Shown: one piece after another, positions 7,171 to 19,139 of the stretch
Numbering within the stretch: the first letter of the stretch is position 1
Layout: every line of letters begins with the position of its first letter
From: Alphaproteobacteria bacterium
GTDB lineage: Bacteria > Pseudomonadota > Alphaproteobacteria > SHVP01
DNA: 32,865 nt
Reading direction: 5' to 3'
Assembly (NCBI GenBank): GCA_947473325.1
Contig: CANJEJ010000014.1
Coordinates: 1 to 32,865, forward strand
Made by a program: the position numbers and the translations under genes
The notes under the pieces: generated by a model
Databases searched by the model: none
What the model saw: only the letters and a program-made list of their open reading frames with translations
What the model was told of the DNA's origin: nothing

Positions 7171-7994
7171 CTCGGGTAGAGCAGGCGATAGTCAAGCTCG
7201 TCCTTGATGCGCCGGTTGCTGACCCGGCGGTCGTCTTCATAGAAGCTGCGCGCCATCGGCGACAGCTCGGCCTGATCGAACGGCACCTCGGGCGGCGGCG
7301 CCACGCCAAGAAGGTGCGCGGCATGGGTCACGACATCCTGCGGTGGCGCCGGTTCGTCGTCGCATACGTTGTAGATCGCACCCGGATTCGGACGGGCGAT
7401 GGAGGCGCGCAGGATCCCGGCAATGTCGTCGCGATGGATGCGCGAGGTGACATGGCCGGGTTTCACTGCGCGATGAGCGCGGCCAGCGCGCAACGCGTCG
7501 ATGGCGCTGCGGCCCGGGCCATAGATGCCGGCAATGCGGAAGATGTGCACCGGCAGCCCAAACTCACGATAGAGGCTGAGCCAGTTGGCCTCGGCTTCGA
7601 CCCGCCGCAGGCTGCGGGCGCGCGCACCGGTGGTGGGCGCACTTTCATCCACCCAGGCGCCCTGGGTGTCGCCATAGACGCCGGTGGTCGACAGGTAGGC
7701 GAACCACACGAGGCCGGGCAGGATGTAGAGCCGTTCGCGGTGGCGGTCGAAGACCGGGTCGCCTCCTTGTTCCGGCGGCACCGAATCGATGACATGCGTA
7801 ACGCCATCCAGCGCCGCGGCGGGCAGGGTGGTGTCGTCATTGAAGCGCCAGGGATGGATGCCCGCGCGATGCAGCGCCATGCCCTTTTCATCGCTGCGCA
7901 CGGTGCCGGATACCGTCCAGCCTTCCTGCAGCAGGGTTCTGGCCAGCGCCTGCGCCGAATAGCCCATGCCAAAGACGAAGAGATGTTTTTTCAT
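7119..7994 (-). CDS. SDR-family NAD(P)-binding epimerase/dehydratase-like protein (YeeZ type)
   Basis: A 291-residue extended-SDR-like Rossmann protein. It opens MKKHLFVFGMGYSAQAL, with a GxGxxA dinucleotide-binding turn (G9, G11, A14), and later has FAYLSTTGVYGD and the HIFRIAGIYGPGRSAIDAL segment. The canonical YxxxK pair is not clearly present, so catalysis may be altered or absent. It resembles YeeZ-type proteins of unknown substrate. The start at 7992-7994 overlaps the queG stop as ATGA; a longer reading to 8060 lies inside queG. The C-terminus overlaps the convergent hydrolase gene. It is the last gene of the fzlA-queG-SDR unit. Confidence 0.85.
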   Translation of the reverse strand: MKKHLFVFGMGYSAQALARTLLQEGWTVSGTVRSDEKGMALHRAGIHPWRFNDDTTLPAAALDGVTHVIDSVPPEQGGDPVFDRHRERLYILPGLVWFAYLSTTGVYGDTQGAWVDESAPTTGARARSLRRVEAEANWLSLYREFGLPVHIFRIAGIYGPGRSAIDALRAGRAHRAVKPGHVTSRIHRDDIAGILRASIARPNPGAIYNVCDDEPAPPQDVVTHAAHLLGVAPPPEVPFDQAELSPMARSFYEDDRRVSNRRIKDELDYRLLYPSYREGLAAIAAQTSSTA

Positions 7995-9121
7995 GCGGCC
8001 AGTCCCCATTCCTCGCGCACACCGGCATCTGGTTCCCGCGGCAGCAATCGATCGCGCCACCCTGGCACTGCCCCGGGCTCAAGGCGCGACAACGCCCAGA
8101 CAGCGGCCCCGCGCACCAGTGGCGCGGTATCGGTGAGGCGCTCTTCCACCACCGGCAATTGCGCGGCATCGCCGCTGTTGCCAAGCGCGATCATCACGTT
8201 GCGCACGAAACGGTCGCGTCCCGTGCGCTTGACCGGCGACTTGCGGAACAGTGCGCGAAAGGCAGCGTCGTCGAGCCGGGCGAGATCGGCCAATGCCGGA
8301 TCCTTCAGCGCGTCGCGCGCATGGAGCGCCCGCTCACGCGCCAGGTGCGCGTATTTGTTCCACGGGCAGGCGGCAAGGCAATCGTCGCAGCCATAGATGC
8401 GGTTGCCCATCGCGGCGCGAAACTCGTGCGGGATCGGCCCTTTCGTCTCGATGGTGAGATAGGAAATACAGCGCCGCGCATCGAGACGGTAGGGCGCCGG
8501 AAAGGCGTGGGTCGGGCAGGCATCGAGGCAGGCGCGGCAACTGCCGCAACTATCGGCATGGGGCGCATCGGGCTCCAGCGCCAGGGTGGTGAACAGCGCC
8601 CCGAGGAACAGCCAGGAGCCATGCGCGCGCGAGACGAGGTTGGTGTGCTTGCCCTGCCAGCCGATGCCGGCGGCAGCGGCAAGCGGCTTTTCCATGACCG
8701 GCGCCGTATCGACATAGACACGCGCATCACCGCCATGCGTGGTGCAGAGCCAGCGGCCGAGTGCCTTCAGCTTGCCCTTCACCACGTCATGATAGTCATC
8801 ACCCCCCGCATAGCTCGCAATGACGCCGCGATCCCGATGCAGCAGGCGGGCACGCGGATCCTCCGCCGGGCCGTAGTTCATGCCGAGCATGACGATGCTG
8901 GCAAGCCCCGGCAGCAGCGCGGCGGGATCGGCGCGGCGATCCGCCTTTTCGGCCAGCCAGTCCATGTCGCCATGACCGCCGGTGGCGAGGAAGGCGCGCA
9001 GACGTTCCGGCGCCGGACCAAGCGCATCTGGCGTCGTGACGCCGATCGCATCGAAGCCCAGCGCCCGCGCCTGGGCGATCAGGGATTGCCTTGCGCCCTT
9101 TTCAGAAGTCGAGGTCGGCAT
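7991..9121 (-). CDS. queG: Epoxyqueuosine reductase
   Basis: QueG carries out the last step of queuosine synthesis, reducing epoxyqueuosine to queuosine at the wobble position of GUN-anticodon tRNAs with a cobalamin and two [4Fe-4S] clusters. The 376-residue protein has the catalytic Asp region VDTAPVMEKPLAAAAGIGWQ (D139), cluster cysteines CGSCRACLDACP (C192, C195, C198, C202) and CDDCLAACPW (C245, C248, C252), C218, and a C-terminal HEAT-like repeat (IALGNSGDAAQLPVVEERL). The start is the ATG at 9119-9121, inside the end of the upstream GST gene (20-bp overlap); a start 18 bp further up is possible. Its stop overlaps the SDR start. Confidence 0.96.
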   Translation of the reverse strand: MPTSTSEKGARQSLIAQARALGFDAIGVTTPDALGPAPERLRAFLATGGHGDMDWLAEKADRRADPAALLPGLASIVMLGMNYGPAEDPRARLLHRDRGVIASYAGGDDYHDVVKGKLKALGRWLCTTHGGDARVYVDTAPVMEKPLAAAAGIGWQGKHTNLVSRAHGSWLFLGALFTTLALEPDAPHADSCGSCRACLDACPTHAFPAPYRLDARRCISYLTIETKGPIPHEFRAAMGNRIYGCDDCLAACPWNKYAHLARERALHARDALKDPALADLARLDDAAFRALFRKSPVKRTGRDRFVRNVMIALGNSGDAAQLPVVEERLTDTAPLVRGAAVWALSRLEPGAVPGWRDRLLPREPDAGVREEWGLAA

Positions 9122-9770
9122 AGTGGCGCGGCGGAGCAAAGCCGACGATGTGATCGGCGAGCAGCGGCCGGAACGAGGGGCGCGACTTCACCCGCGCGTA
9201 CCAGTCACGGGCGACGGGATGGTCATCCCATGGCACGTCGCCAATATAGTCCACACAGGAAAGATGCGCGGCAGCGGCGATGTCGGCGACCGAGAAATCG
9301 TCGCCCGACAGCCATGTGCGCCGGTCCGCGAGCCAGCCGATATAGTCGAGGTGATAGGCGATGTTGTGCTTGCCGGCCCGGATCGATTCAGAATCCGGTG
9401 CACCCATGCCCATGAAGCTCTTCATCAGCTTCTCGTCGACCAGGTTGCGCGTCACTTCACGGTGGAACTTGAGATCGAACCAGGCGACGAGGCGGCGGGT
9501 TTCCGCCCGCGCCGGCGGGTCGAAGCCGATCAGCGGCCGGTCGGGATAGGTCTCGTCGAGGTATTCGCAGATGGCGCTGGATTCGGCCAGCGTCGGCCCG
9601 TCGGGCTCGGCCAGCACCGGCACCTGGCCGGAGGGGTTGAGGCGCAGGAATTCGTCCCGCCGTTCCCAGAACTTCTCGAAGCGAAGCTCGAAGGGCAGAT
9701 TCTTCTCGGCCAGCAGCACGCGGACCTTGCGGCTGAAGGGGCAGAGCCAGAAATGGTAAAGGGCACGCAT
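9102..9770 (-). CDS. fzlA: GST-superfamily protein, probable FtsZ-binding FzlA
   Basis: A 222-residue glutathione S-transferase-fold protein. The thioredoxin-like N-domain starts MRALYHFWLCPFSRKVRVLLAEK and has NPSGQVPVL and the ESSAICEYL segment; the helical C-domain contains WLSGDDFSVADIAAAAHLSCVDY. The exact C-terminus (HYADLDF) and the overall pattern match, from memory, the alphaproteobacterial FzlA group, which binds FtsZ and controls constriction in Caulobacter rather than acting as a typical GST. That assignment is family knowledge, not proven here; a plain GST is the alternative. It heads the unit with queG and the SDR gene, and a hairpin separates it from gltB upstream. Confidence 0.8.
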   Translation of the reverse strand: MRALYHFWLCPFSRKVRVLLAEKNLPFELRFEKFWERRDEFLRLNPSGQVPVLAEPDGPTLAESSAICEYLDETYPDRPLIGFDPPARAETRRLVAWFDLKFHREVTRNLVDEKLMKSFMGMGAPDSESIRAGKHNIAYHLDYIGWLADRRTWLSGDDFSVADIAAAAHLSCVDYIGDVPWDDHPVARDWYARVKSRPSFRPLLADHIVGFAPPRHYADLDF

Positions 9771-9794
9771 CGGCCCGGACTGTAACCCAGACAG

Positions 9795-9816
9795 GGGCCG
9801 GTGCGAACACCGGCCC
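9795..9816 (-). terminator. Hairpin after gltB
   Basis: GGGCCGGTG (9795-9803), loop CGAA and CACCGGCCC (9808-9816) form a perfect 9-bp stem 11 bp after the gltB stop codon. No T-run follows on the minus strand (CCTGTCTGGGTT), so it is a weak or factor-assisted terminator. Confidence 0.5.
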
Positions 9817-9827
9817 GTGTCGCAGGT

Positions 9828-14393
<4,566 letters not shown>

Positions 14394-14407
14394 GCTGGGC
14401 CCCTTCC

Positions 14408-15859
14408 TTATTCGGCGGCCGTGGCCAGCGCACTGCGCTGGGCGGCAACCTTGTTCTGCAGATGGATGTGCATCGCGGCAGCCGCATCGCGACCGTCGCG
14501 GATCGCCCAGACGACGAGCGAGGCGCCGCGCACAATGTCGCCGGCCGCGAAGACGCCGTCGAGATTCGTCATCTTGGTCTTGAAGTCGACGCCGATGGTG
14601 CCCCAGCCAGTAACGCCGATTGCCGGTTCGTTGAAAAGCGTCGGCAGGTCTTCCGGATCGAAACCAAGCGCCTGGATGACGAGGTCAGCCGGCACCTCAT
14701 GCGACGAATCCGGTACGATCTCCGGCGTCTGACGGCCGGTCGCGTCCGGCGCGCCAAGACGCATTTTCACGACGCGCACCGCGCGCACCTTCTGGTCGCC
14801 GAGGAAGGCCTCCGGCGCCGCAAGCCAGACAAAATCGACGCCTTCTTCCTCGGCATGGCTTACCTCGCGCAGCGAGCCCGGCATGTTCTGGCGGTCTCGG
14901 CGATAGAGACACTTCACCGACTTCGCGCCCTGGCGGATCGCCGTGCGCACGCAGTCCATCGCCGTGTCGCCGCCGCCGATGACGACAATATTCTTGCCTT
15001 CGGCGTTGAGCAGGCCGGAGTCGAAATCGGGTACCGAATCGCCAAGGCCCTTGCGGTTGGACGCGGTCAGATAGGTCATTGCCGGCACGATGTTGGCAAG
15101 TCCGGCCCCTGGCGCGCTGATGTCACGCGCCTTGTAGACGCCCGTGGCGATCAGCAGCACGTCATGGCGCGCGCGCAGTTCGGCTAGCGTCGCGTCGCGG
15201 CCGACCTCGAAATTCAGGTGGAACTTCACGCCGCCCGCCTTGAGCAGTTCGGCGCGCCGCGTGACGATGTCCTTCTCAAGCTTGAAGTTGGGAATGCCAT
15301 AGACCAGCAATCCGCCGATGCGGTCATAGCGGTCATAGACATGCACCTGGTAGCCGAGCTTGCGCATCTCTTCCGCCGCGGCGAGGCCGCCGGGACCGGC
15401 GCCGATGATGCCCACGGACTGCGGGCGCTCCGCGACGGGGCGGGGCGGCTTCACCCAGCCCTTCTCCCATGCGGTGTCGGTGATGAAGCGTTCGACTGAC
15501 CCGATGGTGACCGATTCGAAGCCCTTCTCGATGACGCAATTGCCCTCGCACAGGCGGTCCTGCGGGCAGATGCGGCCACAGATCTCGGGCATGTTGTTGG
15601 TGGCAGACGACAACTCATAGGCCTCTTCCATCCGCCCCTCGGCCGTCATCATCAGCCAGTCGGGGATGTTGTTGTGGAGCGGGCAATGGATCTGGCAGAA
15701 GGGCACGCCGCACTGGGAGCAGCGCCCGGCCTGTTCGCTCGCCTTGGTCTGGACATATTCCTGGTAGATCTCGTCGAAATCCTTCGCGCGGTCGGTCGCC
15801 GCCCGCTTCTCCGGGTATTCCTGCGACACATCGACGAATTTCAGGGTCTTGTTGGCCAT
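14408..15859 (-). CDS. gltD: Glutamate synthase (NADPH) small subunit
   Basis: The beta subunit passes electrons from NADPH through FAD and iron-sulphur clusters to GltB. In the 483-residue protein the N-terminal cluster ligands are C47, C50, C55, C59 and C94, C98, C104, C108. The FAD-binding GIIGAGPGGLAAAEE lies near residues 149-163, and the NADPH-binding VVIGGGDTAMDC follows, with a second FAD segment near the C-terminus (GVFAAGDIVRGASLVVWAI). The start has GAGGA at a proper distance. It is the first gene of the gltD-gltB operon; the upstream region holds a 25-bp palindrome over the likely -10 box. Confidence 0.98.
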   Translation of the reverse strand: MANKTLKFVDVSQEYPEKRAATDRAKDFDEIYQEYVQTKASEQAGRCSQCGVPFCQIHCPLHNNIPDWLMMTAEGRMEEAYELSSATNNMPEICGRICPQDRLCEGNCVIEKGFESVTIGSVERFITDTAWEKGWVKPPRPVAERPQSVGIIGAGPGGLAAAEEMRKLGYQVHVYDRYDRIGGLLVYGIPNFKLEKDIVTRRAELLKAGGVKFHLNFEVGRDATLAELRARHDVLLIATGVYKARDISAPGAGLANIVPAMTYLTASNRKGLGDSVPDFDSGLLNAEGKNIVVIGGGDTAMDCVRTAIRQGAKSVKCLYRRDRQNMPGSLREVSHAEEEGVDFVWLAAPEAFLGDQKVRAVRVVKMRLGAPDATGRQTPEIVPDSSHEVPADLVIQALGFDPEDLPTLFNEPAIGVTGWGTIGVDFKTKMTNLDGVFAAGDIVRGASLVVWAIRDGRDAAAAMHIHLQNKVAAQRSALATAAE

Positions 15860-15968
15860 GCTGCGGTCCTCATCCGATCCGGTGGCCCCGATCAGACTGG
15901 ATCGGCTGGGGCGGCCATCGATGGGTCGTCATAGATCAGTTTTATCAGGTGGGCCAGCGGATTCAGCC

Positions 15969-15998
15969 AGTATAGGACAATTAATATGACCTATATTG
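15969..15998 (-). promoter_or_regulatory. gltDB promoter region with a 25-bp imperfect palindrome
   Basis: Bases 15971-15995 read TATAGGaCA, seven A/T bases, TGaCCTATA: an inverted repeat of the form TATAGGnCA-N7-TGnCCTATA. The minus-strand -10 box TATACT (15969-15974) overlaps one arm. No -35 box lies at 16-18 bp, which suggests an activator-dependent promoter or tight repression. The implied gltD leader is about 100 nt. The motif length and A/T core recall Rrf2-family operators (IscR, NsrR, CymR types), but I cannot name the regulator. The remainder of 15860-15968 shows no gene. Confidence 0.55.
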
Positions 15999-16043
15999 AC
16001 TTCAGAATGGCAGGATGACGCAGGGCGCACCCTCTTGGCCCAT

Positions 16044-16097
16044 CGAAGAATCGTTTTTAGTCCTGATTTGGAACTAATTTCTTCGTTGAGAATCAGG
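16044..16097 (+). promoter_or_regulatory. Interleaved inverted repeats upstream of uppP
   Basis: Two 7-bp perfect inverted repeats alternate: CGAAGAA (16044-16050) with TTCTTCG (16079-16085), and CCTGATT (16062-16068) with AATCAGG (16091-16097). The order A-B-A'-B' allows either a pseudoknot or two mutually exclusive hairpins if transcribed. The region lies 70-120 bp before uppP; no clear promoter was identified. It could equally be a DNA operator. Confidence 0.4.
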
Positions 16098-16166
16098 GGC
16101 TTGCTTCTGGCTCGCCTCGCGGCCGCGTGATAAAGCTGGGCCGGGGGAGCCTTTCAGCGAGCATCA

Positions 16167-16991
16167 ATGAGCCTGCTTCAGATCGTCGTCCTGGCCATCG
16201 TCCAGGGCATTACCGAATTCCTCCCCATCAGTTCCTCCGGCCACCTCATCCTGGTTCCCGCCGTGACCGGCTGGCCGGACCAGTCCATGGCACTCGATGT
16301 GGCCAGCCATGTGGGCTCGCTGGCCGCCGTTCTGATCTATTTTCGCAAGGACGTGTGGATGATGCTGAAGGGGCTGGGCGGCCTGGCACGGGGCAAGAAG
16401 AACCCCGGCTCGCGCCTGGTCGGCCTGCTGATCATTGGCACTGTTCCGGCCATCATGGTTGGCCTCGCCTTCTCCGCCTTAGACGTCTCGGAACATCTGC
16501 GCAGCATCAAGGTGATCGCCTGGACAACGCTGATCTTCGCCGTCGTCATGTATATCGCCGACAAGATGTTCCTGACGGTGCGGCGCATGGATCAGATGAC
16601 GGTGCTGAACGCCTTCCTGATCGGCTGCGCCCAGGCCATCGCGCTGATCCCGGGTACCAGCCGATCGGGCATCACCATGTCGGCCGCGCGCATGTTCGGC
16701 TTCGAACGCGGCGAAGCGGCGCGATTCTCGTTCCTGCTGTCAATTCCGGCCGTGTCGGCGGCGGGTCTGCTCGAAGCCTATGAGCTGTGGCAGACGGCGA
16801 CGCCGGACCTGCTCGCCAATGCCGTACTGCTCGCCGGCCTGACCATGATCGTCGCGCTGTTCGCCATTGCTTTCCTGATGGCCTGGCTGCGCCGCGCGAC
16901 GCTGACGGCCTTCGTCGTCTACCGCCTGATCCTGGCCGCCCTTTTGTTCACCTGGATCTATGCCTACGGCGGCGGGCCAATCGGGTTCTAA
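16167..16991 (+). CDS. uppP: Undecaprenyl-diphosphate phosphatase (BacA/UppP)
   Basis: This inner-membrane phosphatase recycles undecaprenyl pyrophosphate to the monophosphate carrier for peptidoglycan, O-antigen and other glycans; overexpression gives bacitracin resistance in known cases. The 274-residue, strongly hydrophobic protein has both family motifs: the glutamate-rich QGITEFLPISSSGHL (E17, S22-S24, H26) and PGTSRSG (162-168, R166). Length is standard. The gene stands alone on the plus strand, divergent from gltD and convergent with the NDUFA9-like gene. Its Shine-Dalgarno is weak (GCGAG). Confidence 0.98.
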   Translation: MSLLQIVVLAIVQGITEFLPISSSGHLILVPAVTGWPDQSMALDVASHVGSLAAVLIYFRKDVWMMLKGLGGLARGKKNPGSRLVGLLIIGTVPAIMVGLAFSALDVSEHLRSIKVIAWTTLIFAVVMYIADKMFLTVRRMDQMTVLNAFLIGCAQAIALIPGTSRSGITMSAARMFGFERGEAARFSFLLSIPAVSAAGLLEAYELWQTATPDLLANAVLLAGLTMIVALFAIAFLMAWLRRATLTAFVVYRLILAALLFTWIYAYGGGPIGF

Positions 16992-17030
16992 GACCCTGAT
17001 TGCTGATCCCTTGGATCAACCCGCGCTCCC

Positions 17031-17999
17031 TTAGGCCTCAGCTTTTTTTGGCGCGAGGCCCATGCGGCGGTAGCGCTGCATGTAGCCAGGCACCACCCCT
17101 TCCACCGCCGTCGGCGTTACGCCGAGCGCGGCAAGGCCCGGTTTTGCAGGATCGGCGACGTTGTCCATCTGGAGCAGCAACAGCTGGTCGCGCGTCAGCA
17201 TCGGCGACGGCAGTTGCTGGGCAAAGAAGGCGCCGATGCCGGCGACAGCATAGGGCACCGGCACGATCAGCCGGCGGCGGCCCGTGGTGTCGCAAACGAT
17301 TTCCATGATCTGGCGCCAGGTGTAGGTCTGAGGCCCACCGAGTTCGAAGGTCTGGCCGCGCGCGTTTTCCGGCGTCTCCACGATCGCCGCGACAGCGGCA
17401 GCGACGTCACCGACATAGACTGGCTGAACCCGCGTGCTGCCCGCATCCGCCAGGTTGTTGCCGAACACCGGCAGAACCGGGGCGATCCGGGCCATGGCGC
17501 CAAAGCGGTTGAAGAAATCGTCGTCCGGCCCGAACACGACGGACGGCCGCACGATGACGGCCGCGGGAAAGGCTGTACGCACCGCCGCCTCGCCCTCACC
17601 CTTCGAGCGCGCGTAGCGCGAGCGCGACTCCGCATCGGCCCCGATCGCCGAAACATGCACCAGCGTCTTCACGCCCATTGTGGCAGACAGCCGGGCGACA
17701 CGCCCGGCGCCCTCGACATGGACGGCATCGAAGCTCTGGGCCCCACCATTGTACAAGACGCCGACCAGGTTGATGACCGTGTCGGCACCTCGCAGCGCGG
17801 CTCGAACCGAGTCCTCGTTCCGGATGTTGGTCTGGACCAGCATGATCTGGCCTACATCGCCCATCGGCTGCAGCACACGGGCTTTTTCCGTGTGGCGTAC
17901 GGCGATGCGGATGCGGGTGCCGCTTCGGGCCAGCGCCCGCACGATGTGGCGGCCAAGGAAGCCGGAACCGCCAATGATGGTGACAAGGCCCTCGGCCAT
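17031..17999 (-). CDS. NDUFA9-like NAD(P)-binding protein (complex I-associated family)
   Basis: A 322-residue atypical SDR. It opens with the dinucleotide-binding turn GGSGFLG (10-16), then has VINLVGVLYNGG, VHVSAIGADAESRSRYARSKGEGE (retaining YxxxK), RPSVVFGPDDDFFNRF and QPVYVGDVA. This set is typical of the bacterial homologues of mitochondrial NDUFA9, a nucleotide-binding subunit or assembly factor of complex I; in bacteria the role is not settled and some annotations say ubiquinone biosynthesis or NAD-dependent epimerase. It is convergent with uppP, 39 bp away. A small GATCC-CTT-GGATC dyad in the gap has no T-run. Confidence 0.88.
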   Translation of the reverse strand: MAEGLVTIIGGSGFLGRHIVRALARSGTRIRIAVRHTEKARVLQPMGDVGQIMLVQTNIRNEDSVRAALRGADTVINLVGVLYNGGAQSFDAVHVEGAGRVARLSATMGVKTLVHVSAIGADAESRSRYARSKGEGEAAVRTAFPAAVIVRPSVVFGPDDDFFNRFGAMARIAPVLPVFGNNLADAGSTRVQPVYVGDVAAAVAAIVETPENARGQTFELGGPQTYTWRQIMEIVCDTTGRRRLIVPVPYAVAGIGAFFAQQLPSPMLTRDQLLLLQMDNVADPAKPGLAALGVTPTAVEGVVPGYMQRYRRMGLAPKKAEA

Positions 18000-18089
18000 G
18001 CGGAAACCTCTGAAGCTGCGCCGCGAAAATCGGCGCCATCATATCCACCACCTTTGTGACAGCAAGGCGCGCGAAGCGCCACGAGGGCG

Positions 18090-18119
18090 TTGACAGGGGG
18101 GTGGTGGACTCATTACGTA
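18090..18119 (+). promoter_or_regulatory. Promoter of tRNA-Leu
   Basis: A perfect -35 TTGACA (18090-18095) is followed after 17-18 bp by the weak -10 TTACGT/TACGTA (18113-18119). Transcription would start about 5 bp before the mature tRNA. A short GGCGC-GCGAA-GCGCC hairpin lies just upstream at 18066-18080. Confidence 0.65.
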
Positions 18120-18130
18120 CGGCCCGGCCT

Positions 18131-18217
18131 GCCCAGATGGCGGAATTGGTAGACGCGCTAGTTTCAGGTACTAGTGGCCGTAAGGTCGTGGAAGTTCGAG
18201 TCTTCTTCTGGGCACCA
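18131..18217 (+). tRNA. tRNA-Leu (anticodon CAG)
   Basis: 87 nt including an encoded CCA. The acceptor arm GCCCAGA pairs with TCTGGGC. The anticodon stem CTAGT/ACTAG encloses TTCAGGT, giving anticodon CAG, which reads CUG. There is a long class II variable arm (TGGCCGTAAGGTCGT) and a T arm containing GTTCGAGTC. It is followed after 88 bp by an RNase D-like gene on the same strand. Confidence 0.97.
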
Positions 18218-18223
18218 TCATCG

Positions 18224-18241
18224 CCGCGCAGCCTGGCGCGG
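18224..18241 (+). terminator. Weak hairpin after tRNA-Leu
   Basis: CCGCGC (18224-18229) and GCGCGG (18236-18241) form a 6-bp stem followed by TTCCTCC. It may end the tRNA transcript only partly, so read-through into the RNase D gene is possible. Confidence 0.3.
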
Positions 18242-18305
18242 TTCCTCCGGTAACGCCGCACCGGCCCCTCGCCGGCAATCGAAGCCGGACCTGCCGGAGG
18301 CCACC

Positions 18306-18938
18306 ATGGCCAGCACCCGCGCCAAGCCTGACATCCGCCTGCACCAGGGCGACCTGCCCAGCGGCATCGACTGGGGCTCCGCTGTCGCCATCGACACGGA
18401 GACCACCGGGCTTGACCCGCACCGCGACCGCCTGTGCCTGGCCCAGCTGTCGGCCGGCGATGGCGTCTGCCACCTGGTCCAGTTCGCGCCGGGCGCGATA
18501 AATGCGCCCAATCTCAAGGCTTTGCTCAACAACCCCAGCATCACCAAGCTGTTCCATTTCGCCCGTTTCGACGTGGCGGTGCTGTTCCGGTCGACCGGGG
18601 CCATGGCCGGGCCGCTCTACTGCACAAAGATCGCATCCAAGCTGGTGCGGACCTATACCGACCGCCATGGGCTGAAAGACCTGTGTCGCGAATTGCTCGG
18701 GATCGAGATTTCCAAGGAGCAGCAATCGTCGGACTGGGGCGCAGCGACCCTGCTGCCGGAGCAGCTCGACTACGCCGCCCAGGACGTCCTGTACCTGCAC
18801 CGGCTGCGCGAGCGCCTGGACGACATGCTGGCCCGTGAAGGCCGCACGGCCCTGGCCACCCAGTGCTTCGGCTTCCTTCCGACGCGCGCGGCGCTGGACC
18901 TGGCCGGCTGGCCCGAGCAGGACATTTTCGCCCACTAG
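18306..18938 (+). CDS. rnd: RNase D-like 3'-5' exonuclease (short, no HRDC domain)
   Basis: A DEDDy exonuclease domain. Exo I is AIDTETTGL (D30, E32), Exo II is KLFHFARFDVAVLF (D89), and Exo III is LDYAAQDVLYL (Y156, D160), so all catalytic residues are present. Family members trim RNA 3' ends, especially tRNA precursors. At 210 residues it is only the nuclease domain; E. coli RNase D is about 375 residues because of HRDC domains. The short form is common in alphaproteobacteria. The ATG at 18306 has GGAGG 5 nt upstream. It lies between a tRNA gene and the kdsD-rpoN operon. It has the product description rather than proof of RNase D function. Confidence 0.9.
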   Translation: MASTRAKPDIRLHQGDLPSGIDWGSAVAIDTETTGLDPHRDRLCLAQLSAGDGVCHLVQFAPGAINAPNLKALLNNPSITKLFHFARFDVAVLFRSTGAMAGPLYCTKIASKLVRTYTDRHGLKDLCRELLGIEISKEQQSSDWGAATLLPEQLDYAAQDVLYLHRLRERLDDMLAREGRTALATQCFGFLPTRAALDLAGWPEQDIFAH

Positions 18939-19050
18939 GGCAGGTTCATCCCGCTGTGAAGAGAGCCGGGTAGTGCTTTGAAAAGCCGTTGGGATTCCCC
19001 ACATGGTGTGAGCGCCGCCGCATCCTTTTCCCTTGTTCTGGCGGTACCAT

Positions 19051-19066
19051 TGGCACAATGTTTGCT
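19051..19066 (+). promoter_or_regulatory. Sigma-54 promoter upstream of kdsD-lptCAB-rpoN
   Basis: TGGCAC (19051-19056) and TTGCT (19062-19066) give GG-N10-GC, the exact -24/-12 spacing, with TTGGCACA at -24 and TTTGCT at -12 close to the consensus TGGCACG-N4-TTGC. Transcription would start near 19077, about 63 nt before the kdsD ATG. No equally good sigma-70 promoter was found in the 201-bp gap. Small dyads at 18975-18986 (GCTTTGAAAAGC) and 18991-19000 (GGGATTCCCC), 50-75 bp upstream, could bind an enhancer protein; that is speculative. Confidence 0.75.
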
Positions 19067-19139
19067 CTATATGGTGCCCCAATAGCCAACCTGTTGTGTT
19101 TTTCGGCCCTTTGAAGCCGCAGGGTGAACCGCCCGTACC

